From Desmodesmus armatus (lineage: Eukaryota; Chlorophyta; Chlorophyceae; Sphaeropleales; Scenedesmaceae), in contig VIIQ02000084.1 in NCBI GenBank assembly GCA_007449985.2, positions 38,917 to 102,916 of the forward strand: 64,000 nt of DNA. Direction: 5' to 3'. The position numbers were made by a program, and so were the translations under genes. Within the stretch, counting starts at the first letter, position 1. Each line of letters begins with the position of its first letter. The notes under the pieces were generated by a model. It did no database searches, was not told the origin of the DNA, and saw nothing but the letters and a program-made list of their open reading frames with translations. Below, piece by piece: positions 1-10,443 of this stretch.

Positions 1-1
1 G

Positions 2-3000
2 GGGGTCTTCCTCACCTGCCAAGTCAGGCTGGAACAGCCGGACAATGCCAAGCAGCAGCAGCAGTCACCACTTACAGGCACAGCAGCAGCCCCAGCAGTT
101 GCACAGTCATCTGCCTCCCTAACTGCAGCAGTGGGTGGTGATATCATTGCTGCCGGTGCCTCCCGGCGGCTGAGCAGCGGCAGCAATGGCAGCAGTGGCC
201 TGGCGGCTATTGGCAGCAGTGACAGCAGCAGCAGGGTGGCTCAGCAGCAGCAGCAGCAGCTGGTGATGCAGCTGGTGGACTTCGGGTTTGTGTCTACGAG
301 TGCAACCATTGCTGTTCGTGAGGCTGGAGGAAACAAGCGGATGGAGAAAAGCTGGGAGCATGCAGTGGTGAGTGATGGTGGGCGCAATTATGGCAGCGCA
401 GGGGTTTCTGCCTCTGTCACTCTGGGTGCCAAGTGTACCACCCTGTCTTCGCCCTGTAGTCCACAATGGGGGCTTTTGTTTTTGCTTGGCACGCCTGCAT
501 AATAGCTTTGCAGTGGGTTCGGAAATGTTTTCCCACCCCCGCACGTACACACAAACTAGAGACATATGGCTATCAGGAACTGTGCTTAAGTCGTGGCGAA
601 AGTGTTTGTATGACGAGTTATAGCAATTTACGGATGGCCCTCCCCACGCTCTGCGTTCGAGAGCCTTTTACAGCTTCTGGGGCTCTGGCAGGGCCAGCTG
701 AGCCTCGGAAAATAATTTCTGTTGTTTTTTGGGCTTGCGGCTGTGCCTGCTGAAGGTCTGATTGTCTTTTTGATGCTGCTGTGCAGCTTTCTGCTGCTCT
801 GCCTGACTTGCTTTGGCTTCTGTGTGCCACACGATTCCATAGTCTGTTTTCGACAGGGACTAAAGTTGAGGACATCGATGCATCTGTTTTTGTAAGGCAG
901 CACCCCTCTGTGCTGCAGTAATTTTGAAAAAGTGTGTGTGTAGTGTGCAGTGCTGCCCAGTTTCTCCTGCTTAGAATGCCTGATCAGGCACCGGCACTGG
1001 TCAAAGTGTGACATTCAAACATCTGTTACTTTAACGGTTTCAACGGCCTGCTCTGTGCCCAGTGCCAGCTGGCCTGCCAGGCACTACAGGGTGTAGGAGC
1101 AGTAGGAAAGAAACAGCTTGCGAGGCTTTGGTCAGCGCAGGACACGCACGGTGAAAATAGCAGCCCCAGCTGTCTGGGAAAACATTTCCGAACCCACTGA
1201 TGGGACCGGTGACAGCCGGTTTGTGAATTTGTCATGACGTCGTCCTGAACCTGTTTTGCCGGCTCTGCGGTGCCTCCATCACATAGGAAAGATCAATCAT
1301 CATCGTTTGAGTGCGATCTGAGGCCTGGGCAGTGCTGCGCGACTATACTGCTCTGCTGTTTGTGCCAAGATCTGGGCTGCAGCAGAGGGCACTTCTGTAT
1401 GTTGAACGCAAATGCAGTCTCGTTTGCACACATCTGATACTTATATCAAAGGCAATGTTTTGCAAGCCCCACAGCCCCAGCACAGCTGCATGCAGCAGGC
1501 GAGCATGACAGCTGGCAACAGTGCAAGCAAGATGGCAGCCAAGTGCTATTGCAGCACACACAGGAGTTGCTGGAGTCCGTCACCTGTCTGCAACGATATG
1601 GAGGAAGTACGGGGTCCCAGAAATGGGCTGATCAGGCGAAGCTGAGTTTCAGTGCAAGTGCAGTATCAGCGAGGCCCTTCCAGGCCAATTGTGTGCCAGC
1701 AGGTAAGCAATGGGCATTGAGGAAGCATGCAGGAACGGTATTCACATGCTAGAAGATACTTGCAAGTTGACTGGTTCGGGATTGCAGCCACACAGCAGCT
1801 GTCTTGAAGACTTGTGACTTGCAGCAGGTCCCTAGCCTCTACGTGCCGACACATGCAGCATGTGACACCAGCAGCAGCAGCTGCATTGCAGACCCCAGCC
1901 CTAGCTAGCACACTATAGAGCCTTCTTGTCACAGAAGCAGCATGCACGGCACATTTCAGCAGCAACCAGTACCAATCAGGTGGCTGTGTTCTTCTGCCTG
2001 TCTGCAAGGTGGTTGATGCAAGCGCAGCAGCGCCTCACATTTGGGAGGTGTTGACAAGGCCATGTGCAGGCAACCAGTTGCAATATGGTGTTGCTTTGAA
2101 CCACAAAGTAAGTCCAGCACAGCTGTCTCTAGCGCGCAGGACAGCATCAGTCGTTGGGCCACATGCATGTACAACCCCCCTTGCAAGTACAAGTGCTGTG
2201 CAACAGCAGAGCATTGCACGAGCTGTGCGGGCCAGCTGCAGCATGGGGTGGTGGCAATGTGCAGTACTAGATGCCTGCCAGACGCAGCAGATCTCTGCAC
2301 GCATGCCAAACTGGCAGAGTAAGTGCAGGTGCCACCTCCTCTATGTTGCAAGTCCGCATGGACTGAGTCCTCAACCATGCAGCAGCCGTCGATGGCGGCA
2401 TGCCTCACTGTTTGTGTGGCCCTAAGGCTGTCTACACACCCAGTCTTGAGCAGCCGTTCTAGCCTCCCTTGCTGACTGAGGTCCCGTATGCTGCTGCTAC
2501 CTGCAGGTGACCTTCCCAAAGGGGGGTCAGAGGTCGCATTGACATCAAGCTGCGTGCAGCCTTCCGAATCAGGCGCCACCCATTGCAGCTTGTTGGTGTT
2601 GTGTGGCTCAGCATCTGCAGCTGTCGGGTTGTTCACGTGCATGCCCCTCCTTGTCGGAGGGGGTGCAGTGCTGTACAAAATCTGTTGGTGGCTTGGGCAG
2701 TGGGCAAGCAGTGTAGCTTGCAGAACGACCCTGATTTTGTTGTTCTAGCAAAATGCATTGAAGGTTGTCACTGTTGCATGTATACTGCCTTTGGGGCCAG
2801 CAAAGCTTGCTGCTGTGTTGTACGCACATTGGTGTCACTGTACCCCATTCTGGGCAAGGGGCCATTGGAGCCAAAATGGGGCCGTTGGTGCCTACGCGCA
2901 CAGGCCACAAGTCAGCCTCAATTGTGGTGTGTGGTCTTGCCCTAGTGAGTTGTGCATGGTGCCAGGGTGGCACGTCCATTTGGCCGGCGGATGGCAACTG

Positions 3001-3971
3001 CGCCCAGATCAGTGGGTTCGGAAATGTTTTCCCACCCCCGCACGTACACACAAACTAGAGACATATGGCTATCAGGAACTGTGCTTAAGTCGTGGCGAAA
3101 GTGTTTGTATGACGAGTTATAGCAATTTACGGATGGCCCTCCTCACGCTCTGCGTTCGAGAGCCTTTTACAGCTTCTGGGGCTCTGGCAGGGCCAGCTGA
3201 GCCTCGGAAAATAATTTCTGTTGTTTTTTGGGCTTGCGGCTGTGCCTGCTGAAGGTCTGATTGTCTTTTGATGCTGCTGTGCAGCTTTCTGCTGCTCTGC
3301 CTGACTTGCTTTGGCTTCTGTGTGCCACACGATTCCATAGTCTGTTTTCGACAGGGACTAAAGTTGAGGACATGGATGCATCTGTTTTTGTAAGGCAGCA
3401 CCCCTCTGTGCTGCAGTAATTTTGAAAAAGTGTGTGTGTAGTGTGCAGTGCTGCCCAGTTTCTCCTGCTTAGAATGCCTGATCAGGCACCGGCACTGGTC
3501 AAAGTGTGACATTCAAACATCTGTTACTTTAACGGTTTCAACGGCCTGCTCTGTGCCCAGTGCCAGCTGGCCTGCCAGGCACTACAGGGTGTAGGAGCAG
3601 TAGGAAAGAAACAGCTTGCGAGGCTTTGGTCAGCGCAGGACACGCACGGTGAAAATAGCAGCCCCAGCTGTCTGGGAAAACATTTCCGAACCCACTGTTT
3701 GCTTCTCTTGCATGCAGTCAGGCACATGGCTGCATCAGAGTATACCCTTAGGTGTGTGTCAGGTCAGCAGCTGCTATTCACTTTGTGTGGTGCTCTGCGA
3801 TTTCATGTCAGCACGTGCACTGCATTGTTGCTGCAGGTGCGCTACCGTGCCAGCTGGGGCTGGCCCAATTTCCTTGACGCACAGGCAGTCGGCTGGGACG
3901 ATGGGCTGTTTGGTCGCTGGCAGATCGACGGACAGCTCCACCTGAGTGCCCGTGTCAAGGTGCTGGGCTGA
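2..3971 (+). CDS. MATH/TRAF-domain protein, C-terminal part (5' end outside window)
   Basis: Two exons are visible: 2-367 (open from the window edge, ends phase 0 at a GTGAGT donor) and 3837-3971 (acceptor TTGCTGCAG, stop TGA). The first exon begins with GVFLTCQVRLEQPD, continues with a Gln/Ser/Ala-rich insertion (Q6 near 241-262) and ends NKRMEKSWEHAV. The last exon reads VRYRASWGWPNFLDAQAV and then DDGLFGRWQIDGQLHLSARV. The order K-x-W-E-H, W-G-W-x-x-F and D-x-L-x-[LV]-x-A-x-V is the C-terminal half of a MATH (TRAF-C) beta-sandwich, a substrate-recruitment domain found in BPM-type cullin-3 adaptors and USP7-like proteins. Which class cannot be told without the N-terminus. The 3.5-kb intron holds a composite of two transposable elements. 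Family call from motif reading only. Confidence 0.6.
511..1199. mobile_element. Non-autonomous TIR element, copy 1
   Basis: A 689-bp element starting CAGTGGGTTCGGAAATG and ending with its reverse complement; the terminal inverted repeat is perfect for about 25 bp. The CAGTGG-type end resembles hAT termini, but no 8-bp target duplication was found, so the superfamily is open. The weak minus-strand ORF inside (628-1014) has no recognisable transposase motif, so it is read as a MITE. Confidence 0.8.
1200..3009. other. Spacer between the two MITE copies; no gene seen
   Basis: Intronic sequence with only short overlapping ORFs on both strands, rich in TGCA and CAG-type words. No domain pattern, splice-consistent exon or RNA gene was recognised. 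Confidence 0.5.
3010..3697. mobile_element. Non-autonomous TIR element, copy 2
   Basis: Same 25-bp inverted termini and same interior as 511-1199. I see about three differences over 688 bp (one 1-bp indel in a T run and two substitutions), so the two copies separated or were homogenised recently. Confidence 0.8.
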
Positions 3972-6297
3972 GCATCGTCAGCAGCGACAGCAGCAGCAGC
4001 AGCAAGCATGTACGAACCCGCAAGGGGCTGTGGGTGGGCCAGGGCAGCTCAGTGGGTGGTGCTGACGATGTTTTTTGGGTGGCTCTTGGCGGCGGGGCAA
4101 CAGGAGGACCAACACATACCACAGGGTAGAAGCTACCGGAGAGATGAGTGGGCTGCAGCTGTTGTGCACATCCAGCCGGGGCACACAGGTTGCTGCACAC
4201 ACTGAGGGACTGGGTTGCGTTCGAGACAGCTTTAGTCACCCATCCCTTTACTTTTTTTGCTGAAGTGGGTGCTGATATTGAGTGTCGTGTAGCTGTGCGC
4301 GCTGTTGGGAACCAACAGGGGTTTCAGTACCGTGAGGAGCGCAGTGTAAGGGGCTTGGCTGTCGTCTTGGAAAGGATTCGGCAGGTTTCAGGCCAAACCA
4401 CAAACAAACCCTAGTGCCGGCCTGGTGCATGACACTAGGCTGTGCGGCACCCGTATATGTGTTGTGGTGTGCTGGCATGTCTTGGGAGTGATTGGTCAAC
4501 CTTCTCAGTGAGTGATGCTCCCTGCAAGTGCATGTGGGTCTGCCAAGTAATGCCATTGACCACAGCTGCTTCGTGCAGTGTCTGAGTGGTGTCAGGTAGT
4601 GTGATGGCACAGCGGAAGCTGTGTCGACTGGTGTGCTTTCATGCCTAGCTGGTGTATCGGTGACATTGCGCGACATCTGGTCGCACTTGTTTCCGATTGC
4701 GCTTTGTACATAGAGGTCTTCATGTGTTCAGGGATTGAGCATGCTGGACATGCATGCTCCGTGCTGCCAAGCACGCAGAGCGGAAGTTTGAGGCATTGCC
4801 TCTTGGCCACTTTTGTAGTCCATTTTATAGGCATTGGTGGTGTCGGCCTAGTTCTGTCAGGGTCAGCCTGGTTCTGTCTGGAGTTCTTGCGCCCATAGAC
4901 GGGCGGTCACTGGCAGACAGTAGGGAACACGGACTGTACAGGGCACTTATTCGCTTCTCAAGTATATGCTGGTCATGACTGATTCGTGGTGCCTTGTTGT
5001 GACGCCTTCTTCAGGAGACCTGAAGCCAACAGGGCTTCAGATTTTTTTTCCCTCTGTCCGAGGACGGGGGGGGGGGGGGGGGGGGGCTGTTCAGTCTCAC
5101 AAGGAGAAGTATCAATCAGTGTCCGTCCTGTACATGTAAACAATGGCACACACACCGACAACTGTGAATGGCTGGCATGTGCTCTTGAACTTCATGGCTA
5201 CAGGTGCACAAGGACTCCTTGTTCAACTGGAACGGTTCGCGCTGGCATGTGGGTGGTGGCTGCGTTGCTGAGTCTACAAGTGTTGCTGCATCTTTTCCCT
5301 GGATTGATTCTGTTGTAATATGGACTGGTTGGTCAACTGTGTACACAAGGACAAGGTGCGTGTGTTGAATGGCGGCCATGGCAAGTGCCACAGTGTGCAG
5401 CACAAAGACATGTTGTTGGAAGATTTGGGAATGCAGTCATCAAAGATGGTGGGCTAGCCCACAGACAGTGCCACAAACAAACCAATGGCATTAGTCTCAA
5501 AGGCAAGTGTAGCAGCGCGGTTTGTAGTGCCAGGAAACGTCACAGTGGTTTTGTTCTTTCCCTTCTTCAACATCACTTTGTTTGCGCATTTGCGCACGCC
5601 AGACACACGCAGACCATGCTCAGCACAGGCTGGCACAGCAGCAATGCATCAACCATACACACACCGCTCTCCCCCTCCCAGGAGAAGACGGAGCTCAGCA
5701 AGAAAACTGCAATGTGTGTGTCGGCAAGAGCAAAACTAATCAGCACCCGGGATCAGGGAATGCGCGACAGTCAGCCACATGTCTCAGTGACTTGCACACA
5801 ACTGCAGAAGTCGGGAATCTACCACGGCTTGTCAGCCCCAAGACACGACTGCACTGCACTGCACCTCAACATCACAAGCGAACTGCCAACCACCACCCAG
5901 CCCCAGCACAACCAGAAACGGCACCTCCAAGGAGAACAAGGAACACGTCCAGAGCAGCAACCTTGGATATTCAAGTCAGCGACCAAAGGGACCAGCCTCA
6001 GTATGGACACGCACTTCAAGGTAGCAACAAATACTGCTACTGTTACTGTTACATGGTTCAGGCTGAGCCTGAACACCCCGTGGGGAGCCAACGAGGCTCA
6101 TGGGGCATCAGCATCCTAGAACGCATCTGATTAGACATCGTAGTACTCATCTGAGAATGCACTGACGAACATATCGAAAGCAGTGGGGGCCAACCCATCC
6201 TCAGCAACACCCATGAGGGTATCAGCTTACTCAGCTGACAGCCCGTCAGCAAACAAAACCTCGAATGGAGGGTTGGACCAGATACATACACGGCTGG
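3972..6297. other. Intergenic region, no supported gene
   Basis: Downstream of the MATH gene. Contains a 21-nt G homopolymer (5066-5086) and several ORFs up to 244 codons (e.g. 5385-6119) with skewed His/Gln/Thr composition and no recognisable fold or splice structure. I see no gene here. Confidence 0.45.
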
Positions 6298-7390
6298 TCA
6301 GGCCAGCATGCAGCCAAACCACTTTTGCACCAGGGCACTGAATAGACATGTGCAAGGAGCGAAACAAGGCAGGAAGCCTGCAATCAGGGTTGCCTGGTAA
6401 GAATCACACTGCGCCACATACAGGCGAGAATCGGCCGAAACACCGCGCCAATCGAAGTGCTGCTGCAAGGCAGCAACAAGGCGCTTGACACCAGCATGCC
6501 CTAAGGCATCATGCATACAACGCAGAAGGTCCCACCGGTAGTGCAAAGGGGGACAGGTACGCCACAAAACAGAATCATCAGGGGCATGAGAAGCCACCTA
6601 TAACCAGCCAGACATGCGGGGTTGCGGCCAGGCTCTATGACGCAATGCACGGGCCTGCCTTGCAGGGCGAGCCGCCAGCAACGCCAGCAAGCATTTCCCC
6701 AAAGCAGCATTTCCAGCAGCATCCGCATCAGCAGCAAAGCAGCGCAGCAAGCATTTGCAGCAAAGCAAAGCAAATCAGCAGCAGCAAAGCAGCAAGCAAA
6801 GAATCCTCGTGACCCGACAACACATACGACACCAACAGGTCATCAAAGTAAGGAGCATTCAAAGCATACTGCTGAATAGGGACATGATCTCTGAGCTCCT
6901 CAAGGTTGGAGAAGACAACGCCACACCCAGGGCACAGCCACTCACCACTGGGGACAGTGGACATGGGCAACATAACACAGCGCAGTTGAATGCACTTGTT
7001 GCAACCAGAGCAGATGATGAGGTTATCAAACCCACCAGGATCACCACACACAGCGCACGGCACAGCATCCAACTCAGCCTGCTTGTGTGCATGCTCAGGC
7101 CAGACAGATCACTCACAACAAGAGACACAAGAGGCACATGCTCAACCTGGTCCGACCGAGTCGGAGCCCTCGGGCGTCACAGGCACATCACCTTCACGAG
7201 ACAAATAATCCGCCACAACGGCGCAACCCCTTGACATTCTGGGGCAGAGGCAGGGCCTTGACAGCCTCAAGCTTGTCAAACACAGGCTGATTGCCCTCAG
7301 CAGACACAAGATGCCCCAAACAAACCACTTCCTGCACACAAAAGCGACACTTGAGGGGGTTCATAGTGAGCTTTTACTCCCTAGTGCGCC
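6298..7390 (-). pseudogene. Degenerate Ty3/gypsy pol remnant (RT - RNase H tail - PHD finger - integrase H2C2)
   Basis: Read on the minus strand from 7390 downward. First comes the end of a reverse transcriptase (LKCRFCVQEVVCLGHLVSAE, then KLEAVKALPLPQNVKGLR), the typical motif after the YxDD region. It runs straight, out of frame, into the end of an RNase H domain (VVADYLSREGD, about 7190-7225), so several hundred bases have been deleted. After frame breaks comes a PHD finger (about 6905-7060: CAVCG, IICSGCNKCIQLRC, GEWLCPGC). Last is an integrase zinc-binding domain (about 6390-6530: MHDALGHAGVKRLVAALQQ, then YVAQCDSYQ). In that domain the second Cys of the CxxC pair is Tyr. Multiple frames and stops show it is dead. 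No LTRs, gag or integrase core were recognised. Confidence 0.75.
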
Positions 7391-7397
7391 CGTACCT

Positions 7398-7512
7398 CAA
7401 AAGGGCTACGCCCCACTTAGTCCGTCAGAGTGTTTGGGGGGGGCTGCGCCCCCCCAAGCCCCCCCGCTTTTACCTGGGGGGGCTACGCACCCACCCAGAC
7501 CCCCCCGCCTCT
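7398..7512. repeat. GC-rich palindromic repeat cluster
   Basis: A run of short G7-CTGCG-C7-type palindromes and C/G homopolymers (e.g. GGGGGGGCTGCGCCCCCCC near 7438-7457, GGGCTACGCCC-type hairpin near 7401-7412). It can form several strong hairpins. Similar GC palindromes proliferate in volvocalean organelle and nuclear DNA; relatedness here is only by resemblance. Confidence 0.5.
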
Positions 7513-9384
7513 CTGGCCTCTGTGCGACGTCACAATGAGATCCAACTCAGCAGGCAGCACCTGGCTTCCATGCTTGTCTTTTGCCGTTTCTATGGTGGTG
7601 ACACGGTATGGTGTGTGCATGAGTGATTGGTACCTCAGGCATGATAACTGCATGGACGAGCTTGCATGCGCGATGACCCTAGTCCTATCGTGAAGGAACA
7701 CACAATGCAATGATCCGTGCTGCACAGACTGATAGCAAGCACACACATTCAGAAGGCGGGACGGCTAGATCAAGTGGGTGAGGCCCCCGCATAACGTTGC
7801 TGTGGGTGGGTGCACTCTGCAGGCTGCAGAAGCCAAAACAACATAGACAGGGCAAATGCTCATATCTGCTGGGTGCAGTAATACACAGGGCTATGTGTTG
7901 CACACCGTGGGTGGCAAAGCTGGAGCCTAATCAACTCCGAACAGCTGCAACAGAATGATGAAAGTATCTACGGTTGTCAGGTAGTGCAGTAGACGGTAGC
8001 AGAAACCGACTGTATTGGGGGATGTACTGCATGCTACAGCAGGTTGGGATGACAGTCACACTATCAACGTTTACCAATCAGCAATGATGAATATGGTGTT
8101 CACTACCAGCACACAGGACACGATGGTGCAAATAGAAAGTGGGGCACAGACTGAGGTGGGTGATGACTTTGGCTATGCATGCACACGTGCCAAGTCATGC
8201 CGTTGTCTGGCACGTACCCTATTTTCAATGGTATAGTTTACAGTATCAATATTATCCAGCATGTTGCTACGTGACGCTGCGCAAAGTGGTACTGCTGCTG
8301 ATCGATGGTCCCTTCGGGCGAACGAGCTAGTGCTGCAAAGGGCAATGGCACAAACGAAGCACATATTTTTATTACATCAAACATGCGTGCGTGTTTCTGG
8401 TCGCCGCCGGGGCGTCTTGAAAAAGTGGGGTACTGCTGCAGATGGATCACCACTTCGTGTGTGCAGCATAGTGCTGCAACGGATCAGCTGGGACCGTATC
8501 GGATGTATTTGTATACAGTATATGACATTGACAAAGTATCAGCAGCTTCGGGGCAGTAACCAAAAACGCAGTGTAAAATGGTGTCAGTGGGGCACTCAAA
8601 CACCCAACGAAGAGACTCCAGCTGAGCGCCAAACTCAGCTGAAAAGGCGAAGGTGTCGTCGATGTACGTCTTTGCACCCTCAATACCAGCCTACATAGTA
8701 CCCATCAACCGTTGCCAAGTCGCTGGCGCAGACTGCATCCCCATCACCGTACGGCAGAACTCAAAGTTGCCATGGGGTGCACTTTCAACCACAAGGGGGA
8801 CCCTCCATCGACATCATACTGCACAGCCGTCTGTGCGCCCACAGCATTGCCTACACATGGCACTTAGGCCTGATCCTCACAACACGAAACACTACAACAC
8901 ATCACAACAACGGCATGTATGCCACCTGCTGTCCTACCTAGGGGCACAGCACCCCACTCTGAGCCAGCTTAGTTCTGCAGCCAAGCTGTAGTTCACCCTG
9001 GTAATAATCCTATACTCCACGAGCTACTGGGCGACCACCCTACTACGCCCCCTCACCTCCCCTGCCAAGGGGAGGACAGGGACAGGTGAGCAACAGGGTG
9101 GCACCACAGTACCCTTTCCAAGCGTCCTTCAAACCAGCCTAGATCATACAAGCACCCCAAAGACCAAGTGCCAGAGAAGCACACAAGCACAGTGGCGGGA
9201 AGTATGAAACCCTCCAAGCAGCCCCATGAACCAACACCACAGCCAACAAGCAATCGTGCCACAAAGGCACGCCTTGCTCAGGTGCTAACCACGGTGAGGC
9301 CACCTTGGTTGTGCTCTGTCTTCTGCTACAAGGAGCAGAATTCATGAGCCAACCTATTGACAGAAAGGTTCTCCTCTCTCTCCT
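7513..9384. other. Non-coding stretch, no supported gene
   Basis: Short overlapping ORFs only, none with family motifs or consistent splice sites. Nothing further recognised. Confidence 0.4.
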
Positions 9385-10443
9385 CGATGATCATTGATGC
9401 ATGTCTGTCCAGCAGGACAGCAGAGTTCATCACCACATTCTTGTCCTGAGGTACAGCAAAGATCTTTTCCCTCATTAAGACATACCTCTCCCGCACGGCA
9501 GCAGGAGGAGCCACATTCTGTGGTGCACTAGCAACTTTTGGTGCCACCGACAACAACACATGTCTCTCCATCAGTGCAGCAGGAGGAGCCACATTCTCGT
9601 CCTGAGGTACAGCAAAGACCTGTTTCATCATCAACACATACCTCTACATCAGGGCAGCAACTGGGACCACATTCTTGTCCTGAGGTACAGCAAAGAGCTG
9701 CCTCCTCATCAGAACATACCTCTCCCTCACGGCAGCAGGAGGAGCCACAGTCTGTGGCGCAACAACGGTTCGTGCCACCGACATCAAGACATTCCTCTCC
9801 ATCAGTGCAGCAGGAGGAGCCACATTCTTGTCCTTGGGGACAGCACTGCGTACTAAACAGGTTATTAAAACATGTATCTCCCACAGGACAAGCCAAAGCC
9901 ACCACATACTTGATCTGGGGAACAGCAAGTTGGGGGGGAAAAACCAACACATGCCTGTTCGTCCATGCAGCAGATGGAACCCGATAACCCAAAACCTATC
10001 TGTTCGCAGCAGCTTTTGGTAGTACCGTCATCAAAACATGACTCTCCCGCAGGGCAGCAGGAGGAACCACATACTGTGGCACAGCAACTTTTGGTAGTAC
10101 CGTCATCAAGACATGACTCTCCCGCAGGGCAGCAGGAGGAACCACATACTGTGGCACAGCAACTTTTGGTAGTACCGTCATCAAAACATGACTCTCCCGC
10201 AGGGCAGCAGGAGGAGCCACAAACTTGATCTGAGGGACAGCACTGCCCGGCATTACAGACGTCTTCCTGACCACAGCACGTGTCTGCCTCACCACAACAA
10301 GCACCAGAGGAGCAACATTTGCCGTTGCAGCAAGCCTCACCAGAGGGGCAGCAGCCGCCATCGCAGCAAGCCTCGCCACCACTGCAGCATGTGTCATCAC
10401 AGCATTCAAAGCCTGAGCAGCACCCTTGGCTAGCCCCACACAT
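9385..10443 (-). pseudogene. Cysteine-rich CC-repeat protein, frameshifted and interrupted
   Basis: The minus strand from ATG at 10443 encodes a protein with a Cys pair every 6-12 residues (GCCPSGEACCNGKCC, CGSSCCPAGESC and similar). Spacing resembles granulin, Stig1 or other disulfide-knotted extracellular repeats, but no exact family was identified. Three near-identical 25-residue units (GESCFDDGTTKSCCATVCGS core) come from a 75-bp tandem repeat at about 10006-10222. The frame breaks near 9895 (the upstream frame stops, the Cys pattern resumes one frame over). An in-frame TAG at 9528-9530 interrupts the second part, after which Cys-rich coding continues to about 9385. Upstream of the ATG the frame stays Cys-rich (CAACCATGPTTCK) back to an AG near 10510, so a further exon or secretion signal may lie upstream. 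It may be a decaying gene or may reflect sequencing errors. Confidence 0.5.
10006..10222. repeat. 75-bp tandem repeat (about 2.8 units) in the Cys-rich gene
   Basis: Nearly perfect direct copies of a unit containing TTTGGTAGTACCGTCATC. The period is a multiple of three, so each copy adds 25 residues in frame. Confidence 0.85.

Larger units (their letters stand above)
507..3701. mobile_element. Possible composite of two MITE copies flanked by TTTG
   Basis: Two nearly identical elements (511-1199 and 3010-3697) lie in the same orientation, 1.8 kb apart, inside the last intron of the MATH gene. TTTG immediately precedes the left end of the first copy (507-510) and immediately follows the right end of the second (3698-3701). 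The inner flanks (ATGG after copy 1, AGAT before copy 2) do not match the outer ones, and neither copy alone has an obvious target-site duplication. This fits one joint insertion of the pair plus spacer, but a 4-bp match can arise by chance. Confidence 0.4.

Noticed and set aside
628..1014. Minus-strand ORF inside the MITE (and its twin at 3117-3512)
   Set aside because: No domain, and a 1-bp indel changes the C-terminus between two otherwise identical copies; it has no sign of selection.
5385..6119. 244-codon plus-strand ORF
   Set aside because: Composition is low in hydrophobic core residues, overlapping frames are also open, and no splice structure or family motif is seen.
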